DNA from: Spirulina major PCC 6313
GTDB taxonomy: Bacteria > Cyanobacteriota > Cyanobacteriia > Cyanobacteriales > Spirulinaceae
Direction: 5' to 3'
Assembly: GCF_001890765.1 (NCBI RefSeq)
Contig: NZ_KV878783.1
Coordinates: 2,254,695 to 2,318,694 of the forward strand
Length of the DNA: 64,000 nt
Positions 34,654 to 44,305 of the stretch are shown in pieces. Each line of letters begins with the position of its first letter. Position 1 is the first letter of the stretch. A program made the translations under genes and the position numbers. The notes beneath the pieces were generated by a model. The model was given only the letters and a program-made list of their open reading frames with translations, was not told where the DNA came from and made no database searches.

Positions 34654-36882
34654 TTAGCCGAATTTACCCGCTGTTGAGGCAATCAAGAAAGCGGCGTAGG
34701 TTAGGACATACCCCACTGAGAAGTGAGCCAGACCCACCACACGAGCTTGAACGATGGAGAGTGCTACGGGCTTATCTTTCCAACGAATCAGGTTCGCCAG
34801 AGGAGTGCGCTCGTGAGCCCAAACGATCGTTTCGATTAGCTCTTGCCAGTAACCCCGCCAAGAGATGAGGAACATGAAGCCCGTTGCCCAAACCAGGTGT
34901 CCGAAGAGGAACATCCAAGCCCAGACCGACAGGTTATTCACACCGAAGGGGTTGTAGCCGTTGATTAACTGTGCGGAGTTCGCCCAGAGATAATCCCGGA
35001 ACCAGCCCATCAGGTAGGTAGAGTTTTCGTTGAACTGAGCAACGTTGCCCTGCCAAATACCGAGGTGCTTCCAGTGCCAGTAGAAGGTTACCCAACCAAG
35101 AGTGTTGAGCATCCAGAACATGGCGAGGTAGAAGGAATCCCAAGCGGAGATGTCGCAGGTGCCGCCACGGCCGGGGCCGTCGCAGGGGAAGCTGTAGCCG
35201 AAGTCTTTTTTGTCGGGCATCAGCTTGGAACCGCGAGCATCCAACGCGCCTTTGATCAGGATTAAGGCGGTGGTGTGGAGACCGAGGGCGATCGCATGGT
35301 GAACCAAGAAGTCCCCAGGCCCAATGGTCAAGAACAAAGAGTTTGTTCCACTGTTGATGGCTTCTAACCATCCCCCTAACCAGACATTGCCAGAATTGGG
35401 CCAAGCGGTAGATGCAATACTGTCAGGGTTCGACAGCAATACATCAAAGCCATAGAGGAGTTTACCGTGGGAAGCTTGAATCCACTGGGCAAACACCGGC
35501 TCAATCAGGATTTGTTTTTCAGGAGTACCAAAGGCAACCACCACATCGTTGTGGACATAGAGACCCAGGGTATGGAAACCGAGGAACAGGGAAACCCAGC
35601 TTAAGTGAGAGATGATCGCTTCTTTATGTTCGAGCATCCGCGCCAAGACGTTATCTTTGTTGGCTTCAGGATCGTAGTCCCGAACAAAGAAGATCGCACC
35701 GTGGGCAAACGCACCAACCATCAGGAAGCCAGCAATGTACTGGTGATGGGTATAGAGCGCCGCTTGGGTGGTGTAGTCCTTGGCGATGAAGACGTAGGAC
35801 GGCAGCGAATACATGTGTTGCGCCACCAGCGAGGTCACAACCCCAAGGCTAGCCAGGGCTAAACCAAGTTGGAAGTGGAGGGAGTTGTTGATTGTGTCAT
35901 ACAACCCTTTGTGACCTGCACCCAGTAGTCCACCGAAGGGCGTGCCTTTGGGGGGATTGTGGGCTTCGTGAATGGTCTTGATTTCGTGACCAATCCCGAA
36001 GTTGGTTTTGTACATGTGACCGGCAATGATGAAGATCACTGCGATCGCCAGGTGGTGATGCGCAATATCCGTCAACCACAACGATTCCGTCTGGGGATGG
36101 AAACCACCCAAGAAGGTCAAAATCGCCGTACCTGCACCTTCGGACGTACCGAAGACATGGCCCGCCGTATCCGGGTTCTGAGCGTAGACGCTCCAGTTCC
36201 CCGTGAAGAAGGGAGCCAAGCCCGCCGGGTGAGGTTTCACCGACAGGAAGTTATCCCAACCCACATGAATACCGCGAGATTCCGGAATTGCCACGTGAAC
36301 CAAGTGACCCGTCCAAGCCAAGGAACTCACCCCAAAGAGGGCAGCCAAGTGGTGGTTGAGACGGTGTTCAGCCAACTTGAACCATTGCAAGCTGGGGCGG
36401 AACTTGGGTTGCAAGTGCAGCCAACCGGCGAACAGCATCAACGCTGACAGGATTAACAAGAAGATCGAACCTTGATAGAGGTCTTGGTTCGTCGTCATCC
36501 CAATGGTGTAGAACCAGTGGTAAACCCCGGAGTAGCAGATATTAACAGGGTTGCTCGCCCCGGCTTGGGTGAACGCATCGATCGCGCCACTCCCAAACTG
36601 AGGGTCCCAAATCGCATGGGCGATCGGACGGACATTCAGAGGATCTTTAATCCACTGTTCAAAGTTGCCTTGCCAAGCGACGTGAAAAATCGTGCCAGAG
36701 GTCCACAAGAAGATGATGGCCAAGTGACCGAAGTGCGAAGCAAAGATCTTTTGGTAAAGATTTTCTTCGGTCATCCCATCATGGGTTTCAAAATCGTGGG
36801 CCGTGGCAATCCCGTACCAAATCCGACGTGTTGTCGGGTCTTGGGCGAGATCTTGGCTAAATTTTGGAAATTTAGTTGCCAT
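34654..36882 (-). CDS. psaB: Photosystem I P700 chlorophyll a apoprotein A2
   Basis: Core subunit of photosystem I; with PsaA it binds P700, the electron carriers and the FX cluster in the thylakoid membrane. The 742-aa protein has 11 membrane helices as in the family. [13 protein letters not shown] carries the two Cys that ligate FX. The N terminus [22 protein letters not shown] is typical, and the C terminus ends in ASTAGKFG. It is 161 bases after psaA and transcribed with it. Confidence 0.99.
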   Translation of the reverse strand: MATKFPKFSQDLAQDPTTRRIWYGIATAHDFETHDGMTEENLYQKIFASHFGHLAIIFLWTSGTIFHVAWQGNFEQWIKDPLNVRPIAHAIWDPQFGSGAIDAFTQAGASNPVNICYSGVYHWFYTIGMTTNQDLYQGSIFLLILSALMLFAGWLHLQPKFRPSLQWFKLAEHRLNHHLAALFGVSSLAWTGHLVHVAIPESRGIHVGWDNFLSVKPHPAGLAPFFTGNWSVYAQNPDTAGHVFGTSEGAGTAILTFLGGFHPQTESLWLTDIAHHHLAIAVIFIIAGHMYKTNFGIGHEIKTIHEAHNPPKGTPFGGLLGAGHKGLYDTINNSLHFQLGLALASLGVVTSLVAQHMYSLPSYVFIAKDYTTQAALYTHHQYIAGFLMVGAFAHGAIFFVRDYDPEANKDNVLARMLEHKEAIISHLSWVSLFLGFHTLGLYVHNDVVVAFGTPEKQILIEPVFAQWIQASHGKLLYGFDVLLSNPDSIASTAWPNSGNVWLGGWLEAINSGTNSLFLTIGPGDFLVHHAIALGLHTTALILIKGALDARGSKLMPDKKDFGYSFPCDGPGRGGTCDISAWDSFYLAMFWMLNTLGWVTFYWHWKHLGIWQGNVAQFNENSTYLMGWFRDYLWANSAQLINGYNPFGVNNLSVWAWMFLFGHLVWATGFMFLISWRGYWQELIETIVWAHERTPLANLIRWKDKPVALSIVQARVVGLAHFSVGYVLTYAAFLIASTAGKFG

Positions 36883-36953
36883 AAACCTTTTTAGGAAATA
36901 CTCCTAGCGTGAACAATGATGCTTGAACAAGCAGCTCATTTGTTTGATGCCCC

Positions 36954-36974
36954 CCACCGAACTCCGTCCGGTGG
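36954..36974 (-). promoter_or_regulatory. Small hairpin in the psaA-psaB spacer
   Basis: A 6-bp stem (CCACCG and CGGTGG) with a 9-base loop sits midway between psaA and psaB. It lacks a T run, so it is more likely an mRNA processing or stability element than a terminator. Confidence 0.4.
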
Positions 36975-37043
36975 AGGTCGGGTGCAAAGCGATCGAGGAT
37001 CAGAACAGAATGTCCCTAGGGCGATCGCTTCTAGTTAGGATGT

Positions 37044-39296
37044 TCAACCGACGGATAGCATCCGCGCCAAGAAGAACGCCCACGTGGTAACAATGCCACC
37101 TAAGAGGTAGTGAGCTACCCCAACAGCGCGACCTTGAACGATGCTGAGCGCACGGGGTTGAATGGCCGGAGCCACTTTCAACTTATTATGTGCCCAAACA
37201 ATCGACTCGATCAGTTCTTGCCAGTAGCCGCGACCACTGAACAGGAACATGAGGCTGAAGGCAAACACAAAGTGACCGGCCAGGAACATAATGCCGTAGG
37301 CCGACAGTGCTGAACCATAGGAGTTGATCACGTTAGCAGCTTGGGCCCAGAGGAAATCTCGCAGCCAGCCGTTGATCGTAATCGCACTTTGGGCAAAATT
37401 GCCAGCAGTGATATGGGAGACATTGTCACCGGAGACCGTTCCCCACACATCGGATTGCATTTTCCAACTGAAGTGGAAGATCACAATCGAGAGAGAGTTA
37501 TACATCCAGAACAGACCGAGGAAGACGTGGTCCCAACCAGAAACCTGGCAAGTACCGCCGCGACCGGGCCCGTCACAGGGGAAGCGGAAACCCAATTCAG
37601 CTTTGTCTGGAACCAGACGGGAGCTGCGGGCATAGAGTACACCTTTCAAGAGGATCAACGCGGTAACGTGGATCGTAAAGGCGTGGATGTGGTGAACCAT
37701 GAAGTCCGCCGTCCCGAGGGTGATTGGCATCATGGCAACTTTTCCACCGACCGCAACAATACCGCCGCCAAAGGCGTAGCTCACAGGCTCAAGGGCATTG
37801 GGTGCGGTCCCACCGGGAGCGAGGGTGTGCAGATTTTGCACCCACTGCGCGAAGATGGGCTGGAGTTGAATCGCCGTATCCGAGAACATGTCTTGGGGAC
37901 GACCCAACGCACGCATGGTGTCGTTGTGGATGTAGAGTCCAAAGCTGTGGAAGCCGAGGAAAATACACACCCAGTTCAGGTGCGAGATGATCGCATCGCG
38001 GTGACGCAGAACGCGATCGAGGAGGTTGTTGACATTCTTGGCGGGGTCATAATCCCGAACCATGAAGATCGCACCATGAGCGCCTGCACCCACGATTAAG
38101 AAGCCGCCGATCCACATGTGGTGGGTAAACAGCGAAATCTGAGTTCCGTAGTCAATGGCTTGATACGGATAGGGGGGCATGGCGTACATATGCTGGGCCA
38201 CAATGATGGTGAGTGAACCGAGCATGGCGAGGTTGATCGCCAGTTGTGCGTGCCAAGAGGTGGTGAGGATCTCATAGAGACCTTTGTGACCTTCCCCGGT
38301 GAATGGGCCTTTATGGGCTTCAAGAATTTCCTTGAGGCTGTGACCAATTCCCCAGTTGGTGCGGTACATATGACCGGCGATGATGAACAGCACGGCGATC
38401 GCGAGGTGGTGATGTGCCACATCGGTGAGCCAAAGGCTGCCCGTCACCGGGTTCAAACCACCTTTGAAGGTGAGGATATCCGAATAAGCACCCCAGTTGA
38501 GGGTAAAGAAAGGTGTTAACCCTTGAGCAAAACTGGGGAACCACTCTGCCATCTTGTCCGCATTGAGTACGTACTCATGGGGCAAGGGGATATCTTTAGC
38601 TGCCACACCGGCATCCAGCAGTTTGTTCACAGGTAAGGACACGTGGATCAGGTGACCCGTCCAACCCAAGGAACCGCAACCTAAGAGCACCGAAAGGTGA
38701 TGGTTAAGCATGGATTCGGTGTTTTGGAACCACTCCAGCTTCGGAGCTGCTTTGTGATAGTGGAACCAACCCGCAAAGATACACAGAGCAGCCATCACCA
38801 GACCGCCGATGGCCGTTGCCATCAGTTGGTAGCTGGTGGTGAAGCCACAGGCGCGCCACAGATAGAACAATCCAGAGGTGATCTGGATGCCGTGGAAGCC
38901 GCCGCCAACGTCGCCGTTGAGAATGCCTTGACCCACGATGGGCCAAACAACTTGTGCACTGGGCTTGATGTTAATCGGATCATTGAGCCAAGCCGTGTAG
39001 TTGGAGAAGCGAGCACCATGGAAGTACATTCCGCTTAACCAAACAAAGACGACGGCTAGGTGACCAAAGTGAGCACTGAAGATTTTCCGAGAAATATCTT
39101 CTAGGTCACTGGTTTGACTATCGAAATCGTGCGCATCGGCGTGTAGGTTCCAAATCCAAGTGGTGGTTTTGGGGCCTTTTGCTAATGCGCGGCTGAAATG
39201 ACCAGGTTTACCCCACTTCTCGGTTGAAGTGGCTACTGGGTCTTTATCTACCGTTACTCTGACCTTAGCCTCTCGTTCTGGAGGACTGATTGTCAT
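37044..39296 (-). CDS. psaA: Photosystem I P700 chlorophyll a apoprotein A1
   Basis: Partner of PsaB in the photosystem I core, 750 aa. The FX-ligating motif [13 protein letters not shown] is present, and the N terminus ([34 protein letters not shown] by position, residues 1-20 diagnostic) and helices match the family. The ATG is preceded on the minus strand by GGAGGAGAATCCTC, a strong ribosome binding site. The 5' side has a hairpin at 39397-39428. psaB follows in the same operon. Confidence 0.99.
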   Translation of the reverse strand: MTISPPEREAKVRVTVDKDPVATSTEKWGKPGHFSRALAKGPKTTTWIWNLHADAHDFDSQTSDLEDISRKIFSAHFGHLAVVFVWLSGMYFHGARFSNYTAWLNDPINIKPSAQVVWPIVGQGILNGDVGGGFHGIQITSGLFYLWRACGFTTSYQLMATAIGGLVMAALCIFAGWFHYHKAAPKLEWFQNTESMLNHHLSVLLGCGSLGWTGHLIHVSLPVNKLLDAGVAAKDIPLPHEYVLNADKMAEWFPSFAQGLTPFFTLNWGAYSDILTFKGGLNPVTGSLWLTDVAHHHLAIAVLFIIAGHMYRTNWGIGHSLKEILEAHKGPFTGEGHKGLYEILTTSWHAQLAINLAMLGSLTIIVAQHMYAMPPYPYQAIDYGTQISLFTHHMWIGGFLIVGAGAHGAIFMVRDYDPAKNVNNLLDRVLRHRDAIISHLNWVCIFLGFHSFGLYIHNDTMRALGRPQDMFSDTAIQLQPIFAQWVQNLHTLAPGGTAPNALEPVSYAFGGGIVAVGGKVAMMPITLGTADFMVHHIHAFTIHVTALILLKGVLYARSSRLVPDKAELGFRFPCDGPGRGGTCQVSGWDHVFLGLFWMYNSLSIVIFHFSWKMQSDVWGTVSGDNVSHITAGNFAQSAITINGWLRDFLWAQAANVINSYGSALSAYGIMFLAGHFVFAFSLMFLFSGRGYWQELIESIVWAHNKLKVAPAIQPRALSIVQGRAVGVAHYLLGGIVTTWAFFLARMLSVG

Positions 39297-39775
39297 GAGG
39301 ATTCTCCTCCCTAGACAACGAAAATGAGCGTATTCCCGTTTGAGAATTTAGATGATGAATCGCAAACAAACCAAGGGGTTGTTGCTTTTCTTAAAGTATC
39401 CGTGGCTTGACGAGCAAGATTACGGATAGCGCAAGTTCAATCGGTTCTGATGACAGAACGCTTGTAGTAGATGATAAGTCTTGCTTTCACCCGATGCCGG
39501 AGAGGTTAACAATATTTAAAATTCCCCAATGTCTTGATTTGACTGGATTTGGTCGGTGTTTTTTGGGCTTGGCTCGTCAAGAATCTTCACGAATATGTTT
39601 ACAAAATGAAATATTGTCTTAATAAAGGGAGGGTGCATTTTCAGGGGGAAGGGGGTATGGGGGAGGGTGGGGTTCTGGGGTGTTTTGGTCGGGGGGCTGA
39701 TTCGGCTATAGTCCTATAGAGGAGGGCGATCGCAGGATTGGGTTGCCTCTGGGTTGATGCTGTGTTGGAGGGCGT
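39297..39775. other. Divergent control region of psaA and a lipoprotein gene
   Basis: About 480 bases holding the psaA leader and promoter on the minus strand and the lipoprotein promoter on the plus strand. It contains an extended hairpin (39397-39428), a second CTTG...CAAG block (39568-39581), and a G-rich tract (39644-39696). I cannot assign promoter boxes. A weak open frame at 39407-39622 has no protein-like features and is not called. Confidence 0.6.
39397..39428 (-). promoter_or_regulatory. Hairpin about 100 bases upstream of psaA
   Basis: TATCCGT pairs with ACGGATA, and inside it CTTG pairs with CAAG around a 5-base loop (ACGAG). The structure starts 101 bases before the psaA ATG on the psaA side. 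It may act in the psaA 5' leader or as an operator. It is read from the sequence only. Confidence 0.5.
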
Positions 39776-41176
39776 ATGAGGTCAGGATTACGGGCAGGAA
39801 TTGCCATTTTCTTATCGTTACTGTTGGGGATTGGCGTGACGGGTTGTGGGGGCGATCGCCCTGCCGCTTCGACCTCTGATGCGCAGCAGACGGCGGCGAC
39901 GATGCTGACGGAAATGGCCCCGCCGCAGTCGGTGCGATTGTTACAGCCTGCCCTTGAGGCCTATCAACCCCAAGTGATGATCCAACAGCCAGTGCTGGGC
40001 GCGGTTGTCAGCGACTCCACTGTAAAGGTGGTGTTGCAGGTGGAGGATCTGCCGCTGTTTCAGGGGTTAGATCTGGGGTTGGGGCCTCATTTGATGGTGG
40101 GGTTGGATAATCAGCCGGCGCGGCCTATATATAGTGTGGAGGAGGCGATCGCCTTTGAAGATGTTACGCCCGGAACCCATACCCTGCGAGCGTTTGCGGT
40201 GAAACCTTGGGATGAAAGTTTTAAAAATGAGGGGGCTTTTGCCCAAACGACGTTTAGTGTTTTAACCCCCAATCGCCAAAATAACCCTGATCCTGCGTTG
40301 CCCTTGATTACCTACAACAGCCCGGTGGGGCGCTATGGGGCCGAGCCGATTTTGTTGGATTTTTATTTGACCAATGCGCCGCTGAAGTTTGTGGGTGAGG
40401 GACCGGGGGCGATCGCCGACTGGCGGATTCGCGTCACGATTAATGATCAAAGTTTTGTGCTGGATCGCTGGCAACCGATCTATCTCAAAGGGTTTAAGCC
40501 AGGAACCAACTGGGTCAAGCTGGAGTTCCTCAATGCCCAAGGGGAACCAGTGGACAATGTGTTTAACAATGTGGTGCAACGCATTGAGTACCAACCGGGG
40601 CAACCTGATCCCCTGGCGGCGTTGATTCAGGGGCAGTTAAGCGATCGCCAACTCCGCGCCCTGGTTGATCCCCAACTTCCCCCAGCCGAATCAACCCCAG
40701 CACCCCAAGCGACAGAAATTGAAGACAGTGATTCTGAGCGTACCGAGGCCGAGGGCGAACCCCAAACCGAGGCGATGGAGGACGATGAACTGAAATCAGA
40801 CGCGCAGGCCGAAGATCCTGCGATCGCTCCCGCATCTCCCAGCGAAGACCTTAAGAAACCCGATACCGAACCCACTGCGGCAGATGTTGAGCCTCAAATG
40901 GAGGGAACAGAACCTGAAGACGCTGAACCCGAAGACATGGATTCAGCCGAGGGTGAGGATTCAGCGATGGACGCTGATCCGCCACCCACTGTACCGGCAG
41001 TCACGCCAACGACCCCAGCGCCTGAGCTGACCCTAGAACGCCCTGCCGTTGAGGATCATTCCAGTGAGGCTGAGGGTGATGAGGCGGCGGTTGAGGAGGG
41101 CGCGATCGCCACGCCAGAAGCCGAGGAACGTTCCCTAGATCAATCCCGCGATTCCCCCATGGATGAGACGCTCTAG
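39776..41176 (+). CDS. Lipoprotein with an acidic C-terminal tail
   Basis: A 466-aa lipoprotein: signal and lipobox end at VTGC (Cys at about 24). A folded, mostly beta region spans about 30-300 with patterns such as PHLMVGLDNQPARPIYSVEE and WQPIYLKGFKPGTNWVKLEF. The remaining 160 residues are extremely rich in Glu, Asp, Pro, Ala and Thr (about 305-466), with no order predicted. I do not know the family name; similar proteins exist in other cyanobacteria as far as I recall. Located outside the cytoplasmic membrane; function unknown. Confidence 0.78.
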   Translation: MRSGLRAGIAIFLSLLLGIGVTGCGGDRPAASTSDAQQTAATMLTEMAPPQSVRLLQPALEAYQPQVMIQQPVLGAVVSDSTVKVVLQVEDLPLFQGLDLGLGPHLMVGLDNQPARPIYSVEEAIAFEDVTPGTHTLRAFAVKPWDESFKNEGAFAQTTFSVLTPNRQNNPDPALPLITYNSPVGRYGAEPILLDFYLTNAPLKFVGEGPGAIADWRIRVTINDQSFVLDRWQPIYLKGFKPGTNWVKLEFLNAQGEPVDNVFNNVVQRIEYQPGQPDPLAALIQGQLSDRQLRALVDPQLPPAESTPAPQATEIEDSDSERTEAEGEPQTEAMEDDELKSDAQAEDPAIAPASPSEDLKKPDTEPTAADVEPQMEGTEPEDAEPEDMDSAEGEDSAMDADPPPTVPAVTPTTPAPELTLERPAVEDHSSEAEGDEAAVEEGAIATPEAEERSLDQSRDSPMDETL

Positions 41177-41279
41177 AGCTTAGCGATCCGGACAAGCCCC
41201 CGCATCGAGGAAAAAAACCATATACCCTATTAATCGAATAGCTCAGCGGTTTTTATCGTCCAGCCCCAACCCCGTCACT

Positions 41280-41621
41280 ATGAAAATCAATATTAAAACG
41301 GTTGGTGATATCCAGGTCATTGCTCTAGAGGGTGATGTTGATGCAAATACCGCGCCCAAAGTGCAGCAGCGTGTCTTGTCCTTGGCGGAACCGAAGAGCA
41401 AAATTTTGCTCAACCTCACCGATGTTCCCTATATGTCCAGTGCGGGTCTGCGGATGTTGCTCTCTCTCTATCGGCAAACCACGACCAAACAAGGGCAATT
41501 GGTGCTTGTCGGGTTAGGAGAAGATATCCGGCGCACGATGTCCGTGACGGGCTTTCTGAACTTTTTTACCACCTGTGACACTCTGGAAGTAGGTTTAACC
41601 GTTTTTGACCGTAACTTCTAG
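41280..41621 (+). CDS. STAS domain anti-sigma factor antagonist (RsbV/SpoIIAA-like)
   Basis: A 113-aa single STAS domain. It acts as a switch protein: in its dephosphorylated form it binds the RsbW-like kinase. The conserved site of phosphorylation is the Ser in VPYMSSAGLRMLLSLY (Ser at about 57-58). Length and MKINIKTVGDIQVIALEGDVDAN start are typical. It is first of three genes (with the phosphatase and kinase downstream) that make a partner-switching module. Confidence 0.9.
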   Translation: MKINIKTVGDIQVIALEGDVDANTAPKVQQRVLSLAEPKSKILLNLTDVPYMSSAGLRMLLSLYRQTTTKQGQLVLVGLGEDIRRTMSVTGFLNFFTTCDTLEVGLTVFDRNF

Positions 41622-41641
41622 GTTGCAGGGCTTGAGTCCTG

Positions 41642-41679
41642 GGCGGGGTCTGCTAGAGTTGATCAAGCTAGACCCCGCC
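41642..41679 (+). terminator. Hairpin after the STAS gene
   Basis: A perfect 10-bp stem (GGCGGGGTCT and AGACCCCGCC) encloses an 18-base loop, 20 bases past the STAS stop and 22 before the next start. No T run follows. It may attenuate transcription into the phosphatase gene. Confidence 0.5.
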
Positions 41680-41701
41680 TTGCAATCCAGGTCAAAATGC
41701 A

Positions 41702-43249
41702 ATGGGGGTCAGCGATCGCAGGCGAAGGTCTTCGTCATTTTTTGGGGGGGGGATTGATCTGGTGGCTAATGGTTTACGAGAACAGATTCTGCTTCAGGAA
41801 ATTGTCCGACTTCAGCAGAAAGTTGCAGAACTCACCCTCGCGCAAACGGCCCTCGAAGCCCAGCGACAACTACTCGCAGGGTTTGTGGAAATTGCGCGAT
41901 CGCCCATTAACACCGAAATCCTCAAACAATTTCTCTTCGAAGCCCTCACCCTCTCCACCACCATGACCGGCGCGGAGCGGGGCAGCCTCCTGCTCGTGGA
42001 TCACCACGGCAAGATTGAAGATGCCATTTTTACCCACGATCTCACCCAGACACCCGGCACGCTGTTTAATCAATTCATCGATCGGGGGTTAGCAGGGTGG
42101 ATTAATACCCATCGTCAAATCGTCCTCATCCCCGACACGGAGCAAGACGAACGCTGGCTGAAGTGGCCCGATAATCAATACAAGGCGCGATCGGTGTTAG
42201 GCGTGCCCATCCTCAAAGAACAGACCCTCTATGGTGTGATCACCCTGCTCCACAGTGTTCCCCACTACTTCAGCCCGGCCACCGTGAATGTAATGGACAT
42301 GACCGCCGGTCAAATGAGCCTCGTCCTCGAAAATGCTCAGATCTACGGTCGGCTGCAACGCTATTCCCAAAGCCTCAATATGGACTTGGAGAAAGGCCGC
42401 CAAATTCAAATCAATTTCCTGCCTGCCATGATTCCCCACGTACCAGGCTGGGAGATTGCCGCCCATTTTCAGCCGGCGGATCAAATGGCGGGGGATTTTT
42501 ACGATATTTTTGAGTTGCCCCAGGGCCAGGTGGGGCTGGTGATTGCGGATGTCTGTGATAAAGGGGTGGGGGCGGCGCTGTTTATGGGGTTGTTCCGCAG
42601 TTTGATGCGGATTTTTTCGGGGCAGACGGTGTTAGCAGGATTGAGTGTTCAGTCGCTCGAAGAGCATCAAATGCTGGCGGAGCAATATGGCGGGGATGCG
42701 ATCGCCCCCCCGGCCGATGCCTCCCACCCCATGCGCCTCGATGCCCAACACATGCTCGCCCTCCGCGCCATTCGCCTCACCAACGACTACATTGCGATTA
42801 ATCATGGTGATTTGGGCATGTTCGCCACCCTGTTTTTTGGGGTCTTGAATCCGAAAACAGGCGAACTCACCTATGTCAATGCGGGTCATGAGCCGTTGAT
42901 GGTGCTGACGGCAGCCGGGGCAGTGCGTGAAGAATTACGCGCATCGGGGCCCGCCTTGGGGGTGATGCCGAAAATTCCGTTTCGGATGCGGCGGACGGTG
43001 CTGACTCCGGGGGAAATGTTGCTGGGCTATACCGATGGGGTTACGGATGCGCGGGCAACGGATGAACGTTTTTTTACAAAACTCGAACTGTTGCGGCATC
43101 TTTCTCTGTCGATGACCTCTGCGCAAACCCTGTTGAACAATATTATGGCGGCGGTGCGGGATCATACTGGGGTGGCGAAACAGTTTGATGATGTGACGTT
43201 GTTGGCGGTGCGTCGTTTACCGAGGGAGGAGGACGGATGGAGGGTTTAA
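41702..43249 (+). CDS. GAF domain PP2C-type (SpoIIE/RsbU-like) phosphatase
   Basis: A 515-aa protein that would dephosphorylate the STAS switch protein. A short coiled coil (about 30-55) leads into a GAF sensor domain (about 70-215, with GSLLLVDHHGKIEDAIF and VLGVPILKEQTLYGVI). A PPM/SpoIIE phosphatase follows (about 235-505). The metal-binding Asp residues are in DQMAGDFYDIFELPQG (ADVCDKGVGAALFM region) and GYTDGVTDAR. The start is uncertain: ATG 41702 is used here, but a 9-G run at 41744-41752 follows it, and GTG 41762 starts just before the coiled coil. The last 13 bases overlap the RsbW-like gene. Confidence 0.9.
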   Translation: MGVSDRRRRSSSFFGGGIDLVANGLREQILLQEIVRLQQKVAELTLAQTALEAQRQLLAGFVEIARSPINTEILKQFLFEALTLSTTMTGAERGSLLLVDHHGKIEDAIFTHDLTQTPGTLFNQFIDRGLAGWINTHRQIVLIPDTEQDERWLKWPDNQYKARSVLGVPILKEQTLYGVITLLHSVPHYFSPATVNVMDMTAGQMSLVLENAQIYGRLQRYSQSLNMDLEKGRQIQINFLPAMIPHVPGWEIAAHFQPADQMAGDFYDIFELPQGQVGLVIADVCDKGVGAALFMGLFRSLMRIFSGQTVLAGLSVQSLEEHQMLAEQYGGDAIAPPADASHPMRLDAQHMLALRAIRLTNDYIAINHGDLGMFATLFFGVLNPKTGELTYVNAGHEPLMVLTAAGAVREELRASGPALGVMPKIPFRMRRTVLTPGEMLLGYTDGVTDARATDERFFTKLELLRHLSLSMTSAQTLLNNIMAAVRDHTGVAKQFDDVTLLAVRRLPREEDGWRV

Positions 43250-43671
43250 CGGTGGCGGGAAATTTAGAGGCGTTGGGGGCGATCGCGTCCTATGTCCAAG
43301 CGGCGGCAGCATCGGCGGGCTTGTCCAAGGCGCGGACGTATAATCTCCGTCTCGCCGTCGATGAAGTGATCACCAACATCATCATCCACGGCTATCAAGA
43401 ATCCGGGTTAACGGGGGATGTGTCGATTCAGGCGTGGATTGATGATGCGGCGTTGACGGTGTGTTTAGAAGATGCCGGAGCGGACTATAACCCCTACCAC
43501 ATTCAGGACGAACTGAATTGCGAGAAGGTTATTCATCAACCGCTAGAGGATCGACCCTTGGGCGGTTTGGGGGTGTATTTAGCGATGCGCAGTGTGGATC
43601 AGTTTCGCTATGAACGGATTGGCGATCGCAATCGCACCTCATTTGTCGTTTTCCGTCGATCTCCGTCATAA
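43237..43671 (+). CDS. RsbW/SpoIIAB-like serine kinase (anti-sigma factor)
   Basis: A 144-aa GHKL kinase that phosphorylates the STAS switch protein and may hold a sigma factor. The N-box is LRLAVDEVITNIIIHGY (Glu/Asn, about 46-62), the Bergerat Asp motif is LEDAGADYNP, and the G2-like motif is PLGGLGVYLAM. The ATG at 43237 follows GAGGAGG within the end of the phosphatase gene, so translation is coupled. No sigma factor gene lies in this window, so its target is not visible here. Confidence 0.9.
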   Translation: MEGLTVAGNLEALGAIASYVQAAAASAGLSKARTYNLRLAVDEVITNIIIHGYQESGLTGDVSIQAWIDDAALTVCLEDAGADYNPYHIQDELNCEKVIHQPLEDRPLGGLGVYLAMRSVDQFRYERIGDRNRTSFVVFRRSPS

Positions 43672-43708
43672 TAGAAGCAAGTGATGTATTGTTTTATACG
43701 GGAAATTC

Positions 43709-43978
43709 ATGCGTACTCTCAGTCGTCTCCTGCTCTTCGCTCTCCTCGCCGTGAGCATGATCGGCGGCATTCTCCTCAGTCAACCCCCTGCCCAAGCGAC
43801 GGCGGATGTTGTCACCTATAGCTGGTCATATCCCAGCCTGGGCAGCCACGAACGAGTCTGCAAAGCCGTGACCACCCATCTGTTTACCCCCGATCGCGCC
43901 CCGGTGGATCAATCGGTGCAGCCGGTGAAGGTGCGATCGCAGATTGTCGATCCTCACTACTGTCAATCTGCCCTCTAA
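43709..43978 (+). CDS. Small exported protein with two Cys
   Basis: An 89-aa protein with a Sec signal peptide (about 1-32, ending AQATADVV). The mature part is about 57 residues with Cys at about 51 and 85, which could form a disulfide in the periplasm. I recognise no domain. It starts 37 bases after the kinase gene and ends 28 bases before a strong terminator, so it may be the last gene of that run. Confidence 0.65.
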   Translation: MRTLSRLLLFALLAVSMIGGILLSQPPAQATADVVTYSWSYPSLGSHERVCKAVTTHLFTPDRAPVDQSVQPVKVRSQIVDPHYCQSAL

Positions 43979-44006
43979 GCGTTTCTCTCCCATCCCAACG
44001 AGATCA

Positions 44007-44033
44007 ACAGCCTTGGTTCAAGGCTGTTTTTTT
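44007..44033 (+). terminator. Rho-independent terminator
   Basis: Stem AACAGCCTTG pairing with CAAGGCTGTT and a short loop, followed by seven T residues. It closes the STAS-phosphatase-kinase-exported protein run. Confidence 0.9.
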
Positions 44034-44096
44034 GGGCTGATACCCAATCCACACTCCAAATCCCGATTGTATTTGGGGGTAGTCCAAATCTGGGGG

Positions 44097-44292
44097 TAGT
44101 GAGCCAGAGGCTCACACGACTATGATTAATCTGGATTAATGCTCTGTAGTGCGAGCTTCTAGCTCGCTGCTGTCTCTATGATTAATCTGGATTAATTCTC
44201 TGTATTCAGTGTTAGTGAGCCAGAGGCTCACACGACTATGATTAATCTGGATTAATGCTCTGTAGTGCGAGCTTCTAGCTCGCTGCTGTCTC
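44097..44292. repeat. Tandem pair of an 80-bp repeat made of palindromic modules
   Basis: Two identical 80-bp copies (44097-44176 and 44213-44292) are separated by a 36-base partial copy. Each copy has a 17-bp hairpin at GTGAGCC-AGA-GGCTCAC and another at GCGAGCT-TCT-AGCTCGC. Between them lies the linker TATGATTAATCTGGATTAAT. The same 17-bp hairpin form occurs alone at 46997 and 61389. The copies are not CRISPR spacer-repeat units. Confidence 0.88.
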
Positions 44293-44305
44293 CCCACTAT
44301 CGTTT

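Noticed and set aside
39407-39622. Open frame of 71 codons in the psaA upstream region
   Set aside because: No ribosome binding site or domain pattern; it lies on the control region of psaA.
44097-44292. CRISPR array in the tandem repeat
   Set aside because: The unit is 80 bp with palindromic modules, present twice, and the interval is a partial copy of the unit.
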